A DNA stretch of 48,829 nucleotides from Rhizobium sp. Q54 (GTDB taxonomy: Bacteria; Pseudomonadota; Alphaproteobacteria; Rhizobiales; Aestuariivirgaceae): assembly GCA_945889445.1 (NCBI GenBank), contig CAMDBX010000002.1, forward strand, positions 66,041-114,869, written 5' to 3'. The notes under the pieces are model-generated. The model searched no databases, was not told the DNA's origin, and was given only the letters and a program-made list of their open reading frames with translations. Each line of letters starts with the position of its first letter. Positions within the stretch are counted from its first letter, which is position 1. The position numbers and the translations under genes are program-made. This document shows, in pieces, positions 8,613 to 18,345 of this stretch.

Positions 8613-11225
8613 TCACTTGCCGCGGTGTACGGGCTGGGGGGCGGGCTCGGCGAGCTGGTCCAGCCAGCGGGCGAGCGCGGGCACAAGCAGCAGGATCAGC
8701 AGCGCCACGATGAGGAACAGCATGGCCAGCGAAGCGCCGAGTTCGGCCACGGCGGGCCGCGAGGAAATGACCAGCGGTGCGGCGGCGCCGGCCAGCGTGA
8801 TGGGTGGCAGCAGCACGGCGCGCAGCGGCAGGACATGCGCCTGCACGGCGGCGGCGCTGCCGCGCAACCTGACCGCCACCAGCATGGAGCAGGCGATCAA
8901 GACCGCGATGGCGGCGCTGATGCCGGCCAGCATGGCGGCGTTGAGGCTGATGCCCAGCATCACGGTGACGGCAGCGGTGAGCGTGATGAAGGCGCCCGCC
9001 GGGGCCATCGACAGGACCAGGCCGCGCAGGCTGCGCAGGGCGACCGAAACCAGCACCGCGGCGGCCAGCAGGGCGGTGGCGAGTGCGATGATCGCCTCGT
9101 GATGGATCATCTCGTTGCGCACCAGCGCGACCACGGGCTCGCCCGCCGACTGCGGCACGGCACGGCGAAGGGCGGCGGCGAATGAAAGCTCGCCCGTTGC
9201 CGAGCGCGGCATCACCTCGACGCGCCAGGTGCCATCAGGCGCCACGAAGCGGCGGAGCAGCTGCGGATCGAGATCGGCAATGCCGGGCGGCTGCAGCACC
9301 GAAAGCCGCTGGGCCTGCGCCGACACCGCACCCAGGCCACCGAACAGGGATTTCTCCAGTTCCGCGACGCGCTGCGCATCCGGCGGCTGGGGCGCGATCA
9401 ACAGGTCGATGGCGCGGCGCAGCCTGAGCGCCGCTTCCTTCAGCTGCGGCGTCGCGGCCGCACTGCCGACAATGCTGGTGAGCTGCGCCTGGATCTCCTG
9501 GAAGTTCTGCTGCAGCGTGACATCGTCGGCGATGGGGCCGAAGTCGGGGTCGAGCGGGGTGAGTGCCGCCAGCCGGCGCAGCTCGGCGATCTTCGCCTCG
9601 GCATCGGGCGGCAGGAACTGCTGGGCAGAGCGGATGGCGCCGACCTCGGGAAGCGCGGAGAGCCGGGTGACCAGTTCCTTCACACCTGCCTCGGGCATCA
9701 GGATATGGACTGCGCCGCGCGCGTCCGGCGTTTCAAGGAAGGGCGGCGGCGAGGACGGCAGCTGACGCTCGCCGAAGCGCATGGCCGGCAGGAACACGGC
9801 CGAGAACACCGCCGCGGCAAGCAGCACCATGGCGGCAATGTCCAGCGCACCACGGCCGCTGGGGGTGCCGCTGTCGCCCAGCGCTTCGTCGAGCCAGTGC
9901 GGCGGCACTTCGGCATGATACGATGCCGAAAGCATCAGCGCGGCGGGCAGCACGGTGAGCGCGGAAATCCACGCCGCAGCGCAGCCGACCAGCGCGATGA
10001 TGCCGAACTGGCCGACCGAAGGCAGATGGCGCAACAGCCATGAGGCCCACACAACGGCAAACAGCAGGATGACGATGGAAATGAACCCGCCCTGACGGTG
10101 GGCGGCGAGCATCACCGCCTGCATGGGCGCCAGCCCGCGTGACCGGCCCTGCCCGAAGGCAACGGCGAGCACGCCGCCGGCCACGACGACGGGCGCCAGC
10201 ACCGCGAGCGCAAAGGACCATGTGGCCTGATCGAGCGGCGAGCCCAGAGCAGCCGCGGCGGCACCGGTAGCTGACAGGCTGAGCGCCCCGGTCAGCAGCA
10301 CGGCCATTGCCTGGCGCAGCGAGCCCAGCGCCGCGAAGAGCAGAACCAGCGTGAGCAGCACCGACAGCAGCGCCGGCACCACGAAGTCACGCAGTTCGCT
10401 GGGCGAAGAGGCCAGCGCCCGCCTGGGCCACAGCCAGTTGACGCCCTGCATGCCGGCAGAAGCCTTGCGGGAGAAGGCCGCGGCCTCTCGCTCGGCACCG
10501 GGAACGGGCGTGGCCAGCACATACCAGCGGCTGGCCTGGGCCACGATCTCGAGACCGGCAAGCGCCTGCCAGTCCAGCGCCCGCGGACTGCCCTTGACCT
10601 CCGACTCGATGGTGGCCGAGGCGGCAAGCAGCGTGGAGGCGAGACCGGGGGGCGAGCGCCCCTGGTCAACTGCCCGGCCGATCTGGGTGACCAGCGCCGT
10701 CAACCCCTCGATGCCGGGGGCGGCGGCCATGGCGAGGTAGAGAGGCTCCAGCTGCAGCAGCGCATCAACCCGGCTGCGCACCAAGGCCGGGTCCTGGTAG
10801 AGCAGCGCATTGGCATCGTAGAACGGGCCCGTGCCGGGAACGAAGGCGGAGAGGAACAGGTCCTTGCGCTCAGCCAGCACGGCGGCCAGTGCCTCGGCCT
10901 GCTGGCGGCCCGACTCGGGGTCGCCATTGGCGACCACGGCAAAAAAGGTCTGCTCCACGCCGGGAAATTTGGCCGAGAGCTCCGCCTGCAGGGTGGCGGT
11001 GCCCGGGTCGAGACCGATCCGGGGGCGCTGGTCAGGGTCGATGGCGAGACGGGTGGCGGCAAAGCCCGAGAGACCGACCGTCAGCAGCAGGGCTGCCAGC
11101 ACCACCCACAGGCGATAGGATGCGCAGGCACGGGCAAGGCGCGCGAAGGCGTTGGGCCGCAGCTTCTGCCGCGGCCCGGCGCCTGATTGCGGCTTGCCGC
11201 TCCAATGGGGGTTGTCCCACTTCAT
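8613..11225 (-). CDS. RND/MMPL-family transporter, HpnN-like
   Basis: An 870-residue membrane protein with an N-terminal membrane helix (LWVVLAALLLTVGLSGFAA), a large periplasmic domain, a block of helices, a second periplasmic domain and a final helix block: the two-fold RND layout. Overall length and the first periplasmic segment (GPFYDANALLYQDPALVRSRVD) resemble HpnN, the hopanoid transporter that moves hopanoids to the outer membrane. No squalene-hopene cyclase or other hpn gene is near, so the substrate is uncertain. Start ATG 11225 (MKWDNPHW) is tentative; ATG 11285 is in frame 20 codons upstream. Apparently monocistronic; its start region faces the divergent PLP-enzyme gene. Confidence 0.75.
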   Translation of the reverse strand: MKWDNPHWSGKPQSGAGPRQKLRPNAFARLARACASYRLWVVLAALLLTVGLSGFAATRLAIDPDQRPRIGLDPGTATLQAELSAKFPGVEQTFFAVVANGDPESGRQQAEALAAVLAERKDLFLSAFVPGTGPFYDANALLYQDPALVRSRVDALLQLEPLYLAMAAAPGIEGLTALVTQIGRAVDQGRSPPGLASTLLAASATIESEVKGSPRALDWQALAGLEIVAQASRWYVLATPVPGAEREAAAFSRKASAGMQGVNWLWPRRALASSPSELRDFVVPALLSVLLTLVLLFAALGSLRQAMAVLLTGALSLSATGAAAAALGSPLDQATWSFALAVLAPVVVAGGVLAVAFGQGRSRGLAPMQAVMLAAHRQGGFISIVILLFAVVWASWLLRHLPSVGQFGIIALVGCAAAWISALTVLPAALMLSASYHAEVPPHWLDEALGDSGTPSGRGALDIAAMVLLAAAVFSAVFLPAMRFGERQLPSSPPPFLETPDARGAVHILMPEAGVKELVTRLSALPEVGAIRSAQQFLPPDAEAKIAELRRLAALTPLDPDFGPIADDVTLQQNFQEIQAQLTSIVGSAAATPQLKEAALRLRRAIDLLIAPQPPDAQRVAELEKSLFGGLGAVSAQAQRLSVLQPPGIADLDPQLLRRFVAPDGTWRVEVMPRSATGELSFAAALRRAVPQSAGEPVVALVRNEMIHHEAIIALATALLAAAVLVSVALRSLRGLVLSMAPAGAFITLTAAVTVMLGISLNAAMLAGISAAIAVLIACSMLVAVRLRGSAAAVQAHVLPLRAVLLPPITLAGAAAPLVISSRPAVAELGASLAMLFLIVALLILLLVPALARWLDQLAEPAPQPVHRGK

Positions 11226-11318
11226 GCCGTGCTTTGAACAATCTCCCCAGGGGCCGTTGCGGATTCGCGTGCACGCCCGCATCATAGGCCAGTTTCACAC
11301 GAAAGGAAAAACCGGAAC

Positions 11319-12533
11319 ATGACCGGAAAACCGGGCAGCAACCGCGGCTGGCATACAGAGACCATGGCCGTTCACGCCGGGGAATTCGTCGACCCTGCAA
11401 CCCGCGCCTCTTCACCCAACCTGGTCATGTCGGTGACCTTTGCGCCGGAGGCGGTGACCGGCTTCTCGGCACGCGACGAACAGGGTTATGACGGCTTCGT
11501 CTATGGCCGTGTCGGCAGCCCGACGGTGGCGCAGCTCGAAGCCAAGCTGGCGGCACTGGAGGGGGCGGACGCGGCCCTGTGCTTCGGCTCCGGCGTGGCG
11601 GCGGCGCATGCGCTGATCTGCGGTCGGCTGGGCCGCGGCGACCACCTGATCGTGCCGGACGCCAATTACGTGGGGATCGCCGAACTCGCTCGCGACACCC
11701 TGCCCCGCTTCGGGATCGAGGTGTCCTACGTGGACATCGCCAACACTGGCGAGGTGGCGGCGGCCATTCGCCCCAACACCCGCATGCTGTGGCTGGAGAC
11801 CCCCGCCAACCCGACGATGAAGCTGTGCGACATCGCCGCGCTGGCCCGGCTGGCGCACGAGCGGGGCGTGCGGGACGTGGCGGTGGATTCGACCTATGCC
11901 ACGCCGATGGCCACGCAGCCGCTGGCGCTGGGCGCTGACTTCGTGGTGCATTCGCTGACCAAGTACATCGGCGGGCACGGCGATGCGATGGGCGGCGCAG
12001 TGCTCGGGCGCAAGGCCGATCTCGACGCGTTGAACCTCGAGGCAACGGTGCATTTCGGTGGCGTGCTGTCGCCCTTCAATGCCTGGCTGATCCTGCGGGG
12101 TGCGGCGACGCTGCCCATTCGCATGCGGGCGCATGAAGAGGCGGCGCTCAAGGTGGCGCGCTTCCTTGAAGACCATCCGTCCGTCTCGCGCGTGTTCTAC
12201 CCCGGCCTCGCCTCACACCCGCAGCACGAACTGGCCAGGCGCCAGATGCGGAACTTCTCCGGCATGATGACCTTCCAGACCCGGCAGCCGGGACCGGAGA
12301 TTGCCGCGAAGATGGTGAAGGACCTCGAGATCATCCATTACGCGGTGTCGCTGGGCCACCACCGCAGCCTGGTCTACTGGATCGGCACGCCGGACATCCA
12401 GGCCTCCACCTTCCGCCACGACCCCGAGCAGCTGCGCCGATACCGGGAGTATGCCGGCGACGGCGTGTTCCGGCTCTCGGTGGGGATCGAGAACCCGGAT
12501 GACCTGATTGCCGACCTTGCCCGGGTGCTCTGA
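11319..12533 (+). CDS. Cys/Met metabolism PLP-dependent enzyme (cystathionine gamma-synthase/beta-lyase family)
   Basis: A 404-residue fold-type I PLP enzyme. The phosphate-binding YGR lies at residues 62-64, the cofactor-contacting SG at 91-92, the substrate segment ETPANPT at 160-166, Asp190 in VAVDSTYATP, and the Schiff-base Lys215 in HSLTKYIGGHGD. Members carry out cystathionine gamma-synthase, cystathionine beta-lyase or methionine gamma-lyase reactions; sequence alone does not separate these here, so I give no symbol. An AAGGA motif lies about 14 bases before the ATG. It is divergent from the HpnN-like gene and followed by the AT-richer upstream region of the protease gene. Confidence 0.88.
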   Translation: MTGKPGSNRGWHTETMAVHAGEFVDPATRASSPNLVMSVTFAPEAVTGFSARDEQGYDGFVYGRVGSPTVAQLEAKLAALEGADAALCFGSGVAAAHALICGRLGRGDHLIVPDANYVGIAELARDTLPRFGIEVSYVDIANTGEVAAAIRPNTRMLWLETPANPTMKLCDIAALARLAHERGVRDVAVDSTYATPMATQPLALGADFVVHSLTKYIGGHGDAMGGAVLGRKADLDALNLEATVHFGGVLSPFNAWLILRGAATLPIRMRAHEEAALKVARFLEDHPSVSRVFYPGLASHPQHELARRQMRNFSGMMTFQTRQPGPEIAAKMVKDLEIIHYAVSLGHHRSLVYWIGTPDIQASTFRHDPEQLRRYREYAGDGVFRLSVGIENPDDLIADLARVL

Positions 12534-12592
12534 CCGAGCAAACGATATCAGCGGAATAAAAGGAAAAACAGCATTAACGGAGAATTTATCCC

Positions 12593-12642
12593 TTGAAAGT
12601 TGTGTGGCCTCTTGCTATCTAATGGGTAGATCTTGCTATCCT
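12593..12642 (+). promoter_or_regulatory. candidate promoter with a 21-bp spaced direct repeat
   Basis: TCTTGCTATC occurs at 12610-12619 and again at 12631-12640, exactly 21 bp (two helical turns) apart, with similar flanks. Each copy contains an extended -10-like TGCTATC. The first copy pairs with TTGAAA at 12593-12598 at a 17-bp spacing. The second would place transcription start at about 12650, nearly on the ATG at 12653. The surrounding gap is clearly richer in A and T than the genes around it. The hexamer matches are moderate. Confidence 0.35.
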
Positions 12643-12652
12643 TGGGTGTACT

Positions 12653-14854
12653 ATGCTGCGACTGTTCTGGGTTCTTGTTCTTCTCGTTTCGGTGGTGTGG
12701 CACCAGGCGCCGGTTTCGGCGGCCCAGCGGGTGCTGCTGACGGCCGAGGGCCAGAGCCCGGAGGGAACGGCCGGCGCCATGGCCCTCCGGTCATCCGGCA
12801 CTGTCGGGAGCCTGCGCGCCGCTGCCCAGCAGAACGGCACCGTGCGCGTGATCGTGGGGCTGCGCGTGCCCTTCGCCCCGGCCATGAGCCTTTCCACCGC
12901 CGAGGCGCGACAGCAGGACGGCGAGATTGCCGCCGCCGCCACGGCAGTGAGCCAGCGCTTCACTGCCGCCATCGCTCGCGCGCCCGACCGCACCCGCACC
13001 TACGCCAACGTGCCCTTCATCGCCCTTGACGTGACCCCGGCCGAACTTGACCGGTTGGGCACCGACCCTGACGTCCTCAGCATCACGCCAGACATGGTGC
13101 TGACCACCAAGCTGATGGAGTCCGCCACGCTCGTCCGGGCCCCGGAGACCTGGGCTGCGGGCTACACTGGCCGCGGCCAGACCATCGCGGTGATCGACAC
13201 CGGTATCGACAAGCATCACCCTTTCCTGTCCGGCAAGGTGGTGTCTGAGGCCTGCTACACCGACCGCGCCTGCCCGGGCGGCGGGAGCAGTTCGACAGCG
13301 TCAGGCTCAGCCCGGCCGTGCAGCGCCGCCAATTGCGATCATGGAACGCACGTCGCCGGCATCGTCGCCGGTCGCCTGCCCAGCGGCCTGTCCGGCATCG
13401 CACCGGATGCGCGGATCATCGCCATCCAGGTCTTCACCCCCGTGTCCGCCGCCAAGTCCTACACGAGCATGTCCGACGTGCTGAAAGGGATGGAGCGTGT
13501 CTATGCGCTGAGGGAAAGCTACAATATCGCGGCGGTGAACATGAGCCTTGGCACGGAGGACACCTTCTCGTCCAACTGTGACCGGACCATCCCGGCGATC
13601 AAGGCCATGATCGACCAGTTGAAGGCGGCAGGCATCGCCACCGTGATATCGAGTGGCAATGGCGGTGTCTCCAACGGGATATCACTGCCGGCCTGCTTCT
13701 CAAGTGCGGTGAGCGTAGGCTCCGTGTCCGACCGAAACTGGGGCACCTGCTATTCTGACGCGGGCACGCCCGCACCGACCGCAACCGACATGGTGGCGTG
13801 CTATTCCAATGCGTCCAGCATGCTGTCGCTTCTGGCGCCGGGCTCTTACATCACCTCATCCATTCCCAATGGCTATTATGCGGGCCTGCACGGCACATCG
13901 ATGGCGGCACCGCATGTGGCCGGCGCCTTCGCTCTGCTCCGCGAACGGTCGACCGGCGCATCGGTGAACACCGTGCTCGACGCCCTGCGCAGCACGGGCA
14001 AGCGGGTGACCGACTATCGCAACAGCAGGATCACCACGCCGCGCATCGACGTGAAGGCGGCGCTGGACTCGTTCGGGATCGATGACGGGAAACTGCCGAT
14101 CACCCTGACCCTTGCCGGCAACGGTCGGGGCACCGTGACCTTCACGCCCGCGGGCAGCGCGGCGTCCTGCACAGACAGCTGTTCCAGCCGCTTCGACCCC
14201 GGTACCGTGGTGACGCTGGCTGCGACGGCCAACAACAAGTCATACTTCGCCGGATGGTCCGGCGCCTGCACGGGCATGGCGGGCTGCAGCGTCACCGTGA
14301 GCAGCGCGCAGAGCGTGACCGCCATGTTCACTGCCATCGCCTCCGGGCCGCCCCAGCCGCTGCTGGTGACCACATCAGGCAGTGGCGGGGGCTCGGTGTC
14401 GATTTCAGCTTACGGTGTCGCCACGTCCTGCACCGGCAGCTGCACGGCAAACCATGCCCAGGGAACGCAGGTGACGCTGACGGCTGCGCCGGTGCCCGGC
14501 ACCGTGCTGTCGGGATGGTCCGGCGAATGCCGGGGCCGCAAGGCCTCCTGCACGGTCCGGATGACGGCGGCCAAGACGGTGAACGCCACGTTCACGGCAT
14601 TGCCGATGTTTGGCGTGAATTACACCAAGGCCGGAGCGGGCGGCGGTTCCATCGATGTGAGTACGCCCCAGGGTACGACGAACTGCAGCGACAGCTGCAG
14701 CAGCCAATATCCCGCCGGCACGACCATCAAGCTGACGGCACGGCCGGCGCCGGGCGCTGTGTTCGGCGGATGGTCGGGGCTGTGCAAAGGGCGGAAGGCG
14801 AGCTGTGCACTCAGGCTGCGCGCTGCCGGCAGCGTGTCGGCGACGTTCAACTAG
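12653..14854 (+). CDS. secreted S8 (subtilisin-like) serine protease with three C-terminal cysteine-bearing repeats
   Basis: A 733-residue exported protease. Residues 1-24 are a signal peptide ending VSAAQ. Residues about 62-155 form an I9-type propeptide. The catalytic triad is Asp182 (AVIDTGID), His230 (DHGTHVAGI) and Ser416 (GTSMAAPHVAG), with oxyanion Asn336. Three repeats follow at about 482-561, 569-649 and 653-733, each with a GWSG motif and four cysteines in the same places; they resemble divergent InlB B-repeats and probably fold as disulfide-bonded beta domains. No Shine-Dalgarno sequence precedes the ATG. The stop overlaps the convergent pssA stop by 8 bases. Nothing nearby suggests a secretion partner. 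Confidence 0.92.
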   Translation: MLRLFWVLVLLVSVVWHQAPVSAAQRVLLTAEGQSPEGTAGAMALRSSGTVGSLRAAAQQNGTVRVIVGLRVPFAPAMSLSTAEARQQDGEIAAAATAVSQRFTAAIARAPDRTRTYANVPFIALDVTPAELDRLGTDPDVLSITPDMVLTTKLMESATLVRAPETWAAGYTGRGQTIAVIDTGIDKHHPFLSGKVVSEACYTDRACPGGGSSSTASGSARPCSAANCDHGTHVAGIVAGRLPSGLSGIAPDARIIAIQVFTPVSAAKSYTSMSDVLKGMERVYALRESYNIAAVNMSLGTEDTFSSNCDRTIPAIKAMIDQLKAAGIATVISSGNGGVSNGISLPACFSSAVSVGSVSDRNWGTCYSDAGTPAPTATDMVACYSNASSMLSLLAPGSYITSSIPNGYYAGLHGTSMAAPHVAGAFALLRERSTGASVNTVLDALRSTGKRVTDYRNSRITTPRIDVKAALDSFGIDDGKLPITLTLAGNGRGTVTFTPAGSAASCTDSCSSRFDPGTVVTLAATANNKSYFAGWSGACTGMAGCSVTVSSAQSVTAMFTAIASGPPQPLLVTTSGSGGGSVSISAYGVATSCTGSCTANHAQGTQVTLTAAPVPGTVLSGWSGECRGRKASCTVRMTAAKTVNATFTALPMFGVNYTKAGAGGGSIDVSTPQGTTNCSDSCSSQYPAGTTIKLTARPAPGAVFGGWSGLCKGRKASCALRLRAAGSVSATFN

Positions 14855-15677
14855 CTGGCGGGTTGGGATCCGGCGCGTGTTCGGGCTCCGCCGCGCTGAG
14901 CCTGCGGTGCGAGCGGATGCTGATGGGAATGAGCGCCAGATAGGCGAGGCTGACGATCGACAGGAACTCCCACGGATAAGAGATCAGCATCACCACGGCG
15001 AGCACGCCGAGGCCAAGCACCGGCAGCACCATGTCGCCCCGGATGCGGCCCATGTGCTTGCCCGAGAAGGTGGGCACCCGGCTGACCATGAGCAACGCCA
15101 CGCCGACCACATAGGGCCCGATGAAGAGAGCCCAGCCATGGCCCTCATCGATGATGCCGAGGAAGCCGAGATAGAAGGGCAGCAGCGCCAGGCCCGCACC
15201 TGCCGGCGCCGGAGCGCCCGTGAAGAAGCGGTTGGCCCAGGCCGGCTTGTTGGGATCATCGAGCGCCACGTTGAAGCGGGCAAGCCGCAAGGCGCAGCAG
15301 ATGGCCAGCACGAGGCAGATCACCCAGCCCAGGGTGCGCAGCGAATTGAGCGACCAGACGTACAGCAGGATTGCGGGTGCAACGCCGAAATTGACGAAGT
15401 CGGCGAGCGAATCAAGCTCGGCGCCGAAGCGCGACGTGCCTTTCAGGAAGCGTGCGAGCCGGCCGTCCACCGCATCGAGGATGACCGCCAGCATGACGCT
15501 GGCCACCGCCAGTTCATAGCGCTCCTCGAAGGCGAAGCGAATGGCGGTGACGCCGCTGCACAGGGCGAGCAGCGTGATCATGTTGGGAAGCAGGTAGCGC
15601 ACCGGCACCATGCGGAAACGGCGCTGGCGCCCGTTGGGGGACACGGCGCGGTCCATGCTGCCCGGTTCGCGCTCCAT
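14847..15677 (-). CDS. pssA: CDP-diacylglycerol-serine O-phosphatidyltransferase
   Basis: A 276-residue integral membrane enzyme that makes phosphatidylserine from CDP-diacylglycerol and serine. The CDP-alcohol phosphatidyltransferase motif is intact: DAVDGRLARFL followed by FGAELDSLADFVNFGVAPA. Several hydrophobic helices follow, as in the type II enzymes of alphaproteobacteria. The start overlaps the psd stop by one base (TGATG), so the two steps of phosphatidylethanolamine synthesis are translationally coupled. The 3' end overlaps the convergent protease gene by 8 bases. Confidence 0.93.
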   Translation of the reverse strand: MEREPGSMDRAVSPNGRQRRFRMVPVRYLLPNMITLLALCSGVTAIRFAFEERYELAVASVMLAVILDAVDGRLARFLKGTSRFGAELDSLADFVNFGVAPAILLYVWSLNSLRTLGWVICLVLAICCALRLARFNVALDDPNKPAWANRFFTGAPAPAGAGLALLPFYLGFLGIIDEGHGWALFIGPYVVGVALLMVSRVPTFSGKHMGRIRGDMVLPVLGLGVLAVVMLISYPWEFLSIVSLAYLALIPISIRSHRRLSAAEPEHAPDPNPPAS

Positions 15678-16381
15678 CAGCTGGTGCGTCCCTGGCGTTC
15701 GGGTTCCATCGAGTCGAGATCGGCGAGCACGGTTTCACCGGCGATGGCACGCTGGCCGAGGCAGGCGAGCGACTTGGCACCCTTCGGCAGGTAGACATCG
15801 ACCCGGCTGCCGAAGCGGATGAGGCCAAAGCGCTGGCCGGCGGAGAGGTGCTCGCCCTCGTTGACGAACTTCACGATGCGCCGCGCCACAAGGCCGGCGA
15901 TCTGCACCACGCCGATGCGCTGGCCGTTGGTGCGCTCCAGCGTGAAGGCCTGGCGCTCGTTGTCGAGCGAGGCCTTGTCGAGATCGGCATTGACGAAGAG
16001 GCCGGGCACATAGGCAATGCGGCGGATGGCGGCATCGAGGGGGCTGCGGTTCACATGCACGTCGAAGACGTTCATGAACACCGAGATGCGGGTGACCGGC
16101 TCACGCGGCAGATCAAGTTCCACCGGCGGGATCACCTCCTCGATCGAACTGATGCGGCCGTCTGCAGGCGAGATGACGAGCCCGTCACGCAGCGGCGTCA
16201 CGCGCTCGGGGTCGCGGAAGAAATAGGCGCACCACAGAGTGAGGATGACACCGATCCAGGCCAGCGGCCCGGCATGGAGCCAGAACAGCACCAACGTCAC
16301 GCCGGCGAAGATGGCGATGAAGCGGTAGCCCTCCTTGTGGATGGGGACCAGGACTTCGGAAACGGATTTGGCGATCGACAT
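15677..16381 (-). CDS. psd: phosphatidylserine decarboxylase proenzyme
   Basis: A 234-residue decarboxylase that converts phosphatidylserine to phosphatidylethanolamine at the inner membrane. It has a hydrophobic N-terminal segment (about 20-52), the FFRDPER motif, [14 protein letters not shown], and the self-cleavage site Gly191-Ser192 in [11 protein letters not shown], where Ser becomes the pyruvoyl group. Length fits the short alphaproteobacterial type. It lies 42 bp after atm1 and overlaps pssA by one base, so all three may be one transcript. Confidence 0.95.
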   Translation of the reverse strand: MSIAKSVSEVLVPIHKEGYRFIAIFAGVTLVLFWLHAGPLAWIGVILTLWCAYFFRDPERVTPLRDGLVISPADGRISSIEEVIPPVELDLPREPVTRISVFMNVFDVHVNRSPLDAAIRRIAYVPGLFVNADLDKASLDNERQAFTLERTNGQRIGVVQIAGLVARRIVKFVNEGEHLSAGQRFGLIRFGSRVDVYLPKGAKSLACLGQRAIAGETVLADLDSMEPERQGRTS

Positions 16382-16423
16382 GGGTGTGAGGTCTACCGAG
16401 TTGAAAGGGGATTGAAAAGCGGT

Positions 16424-18337
16424 TTAGGGCGTGACCCCCGCGGCGCGCTCACGCGCCTCGACGTCGCGGATGCCGATCACGGCGGCCACCTCATTTTCCG
16501 CCTCCTTGAGGATTTCGCGGGCCTGCTCCACCTGGCGCTGGCGGTTCCACATGGCGGCATAGATGCCGTTCTCGGCGAGAAGTTCCTCATGCGTGCCGCG
16601 CTCGGCCACCTGGCCACGCTCCAGCACGATGATCTCGTCGGCATCGATGACGGTGGACAGGCGGTGGGCGATGACCAGCGTGGTGCGGTTTTCCGACACC
16701 TTCTTCAGCGCCGCCTGGATCTGGTGCTCGGTGAAGCTGTCGAGCGCCGAGGTGGCTTCGTCGAGGATCAGGATGGGCGGGCCCTTGAGAATGGTGCGCG
16801 CGATGGACACGCGCTGCTTCTCGCCGCCCGATAGCTTGAGGCCGCGCTCACCGACGAGCGAGTCATAGCCCTTGGGCAGGCTCATCACGAAATCATGAAT
16901 CTGCGCCATGCGGGCGGCGTCCACCACTTCCTCGTCGGTCGCATCGGGGCGACCGTAGCGGATATTGTATCGGATGGTGTCGTTGAACAGCACGGTGTCC
17001 TGCGGCACCATGCCGATGGCGGCGCGGAGCGACTTCTGGGTGACGTCCGAAATGTCCTGCCCGTCGATGAGAATGCGGCCGCTGCCGACGTCGTAGAAGC
17101 GGTAGAGAAGCCGCGAGATCGTGGACTTGCCGGCCCCCGAGGGGCCAACGATGGCCACCGTCTTGCCCGACGGCACGCGCAGCGACAGGTTCTTGAGGAT
17201 CGGCCGCTCGACATCATAGGCAAAGGAGACATTCTCGAAGACGACCTCGGCGGGGCCGACCTTCAGGGCGTGCGCTCCGGGCTTGTCCTCGATTTCGGCA
17301 TTCACCTTCAGCAGCGTGAACATCTGCTCCACGTCGATCAGGCCCTGCTTGATCTCGCGGTAGGAGGAACCGATGAAGTTGAGCGGCATGTAGAGCTGGA
17401 TCATCAGCGCATTGATCATGACGAAGTCGCCGACCGTGGCGGTGCCGGCCTTTACGGCGAGTGCCGACATGATCATCACCACGGTGAGGCCGATGGAGAA
17501 CACCACCGCCTGGCCGGAGTTGAGCACCGAGAGCGACACCCAGGTCTTGATGGCGGCCACTTCATAGGTTTCCATCGAGCGGGCGTAGCGCTTCACCTCA
17601 TGCTCTTCGTTGCCGAAGTACTTGACGGTCTCGAAGTTGAGCAGGCTGTCGACAGCCTTGGTGTTGGCCTCGGTGTCGGCCGCGTTCATGTCGCGGCGGA
17701 TGTTGATGCGCCATTCGGTGGCGGCATAGGTGAAGCCGACATAGGCGACGACGGTGACGAGGATCACCACCGCATAAAGCCAGCCATAGGACCAGGCGAG
17801 GATGCCGGCGACGAGCGCGATTTCGAGGATGGTCGGCAGGGTGTTGAACAGCGAGAAGCGCAGCACCGTGTCGATGCCCATGGTGCCGCGCGACACGATG
17901 CGCGACAGGCCGCCGGTGCGGCGTTCCAGGTGGAACTTGAGCGACAGCGCATGCAGGTGGCGGAAGGTGCGCACTGCCAGTTCCTTCACGGCGCGCTGGC
18001 TGACCTTTGCGAAGACCGCGTCACGGATCTGGGCCAGCACCACCATCATGATACGGGCGAAGCCATAGGCCAGCACGAAGAACACGATGGCGGTGATGGC
18101 GGTGGTGGCAACGTCCGCCTTGCCGGTCAGCGCATCGGTTGCATATTTGAAGGCATAGGGCGCGGCCACCGTGACGATCTTGGCGAGCACCAGCGCCAAC
18201 AACGAAAAGAGCACCCTTGCCTTGAGGCCAGGGTGGCCTGCCGGCCAGAGATAGGGAAGCATGTCACGCAGGATGGACCATTCGTTTCCATCCACGGTGA
18301 CGGGCTTGTCGATGCTGGGGGGCGACCTGCGGCTCAT
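16424..18337 (-). CDS. Atm1-type ABC exporter (half-transporter, fused permease-ATPase)
   Basis: A 637-residue type IV ABC half-transporter. Six membrane helices cover about residues 40-330, followed by an ATPase domain with Walker A GPSGAGKST, signature LSGGEKQRVSIAR, Walker B ILILDEATSALD and the H-loop IAHRLST. The transmembrane part (RRTGGLSRIVSRGTMGID, EWRINIRRDMN, LNSGQAVVFSIGL) matches the Atm1/HMT group, which exports glutathione-linked compounds and metal-glutathione conjugates. No Shine-Dalgarno motif precedes the ATG; a -10-like TATATG is only about 9 bases upstream. First gene of the probable atm1-psd-pssA run. Confidence 0.9.
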   Translation of the reverse strand: MSRRSPPSIDKPVTVDGNEWSILRDMLPYLWPAGHPGLKARVLFSLLALVLAKIVTVAAPYAFKYATDALTGKADVATTAITAIVFFVLAYGFARIMMVVLAQIRDAVFAKVSQRAVKELAVRTFRHLHALSLKFHLERRTGGLSRIVSRGTMGIDTVLRFSLFNTLPTILEIALVAGILAWSYGWLYAVVILVTVVAYVGFTYAATEWRINIRRDMNAADTEANTKAVDSLLNFETVKYFGNEEHEVKRYARSMETYEVAAIKTWVSLSVLNSGQAVVFSIGLTVVMIMSALAVKAGTATVGDFVMINALMIQLYMPLNFIGSSYREIKQGLIDVEQMFTLLKVNAEIEDKPGAHALKVGPAEVVFENVSFAYDVERPILKNLSLRVPSGKTVAIVGPSGAGKSTISRLLYRFYDVGSGRILIDGQDISDVTQKSLRAAIGMVPQDTVLFNDTIRYNIRYGRPDATDEEVVDAARMAQIHDFVMSLPKGYDSLVGERGLKLSGGEKQRVSIARTILKGPPILILDEATSALDSFTEHQIQAALKKVSENRTTLVIAHRLSTVIDADEIIVLERGQVAERGTHEELLAENGIYAAMWNRQRQVEQAREILKEAENEVAAVIGIRDVEARERAAGVTP

Positions 18338-18345
18338 GAGAAGAG

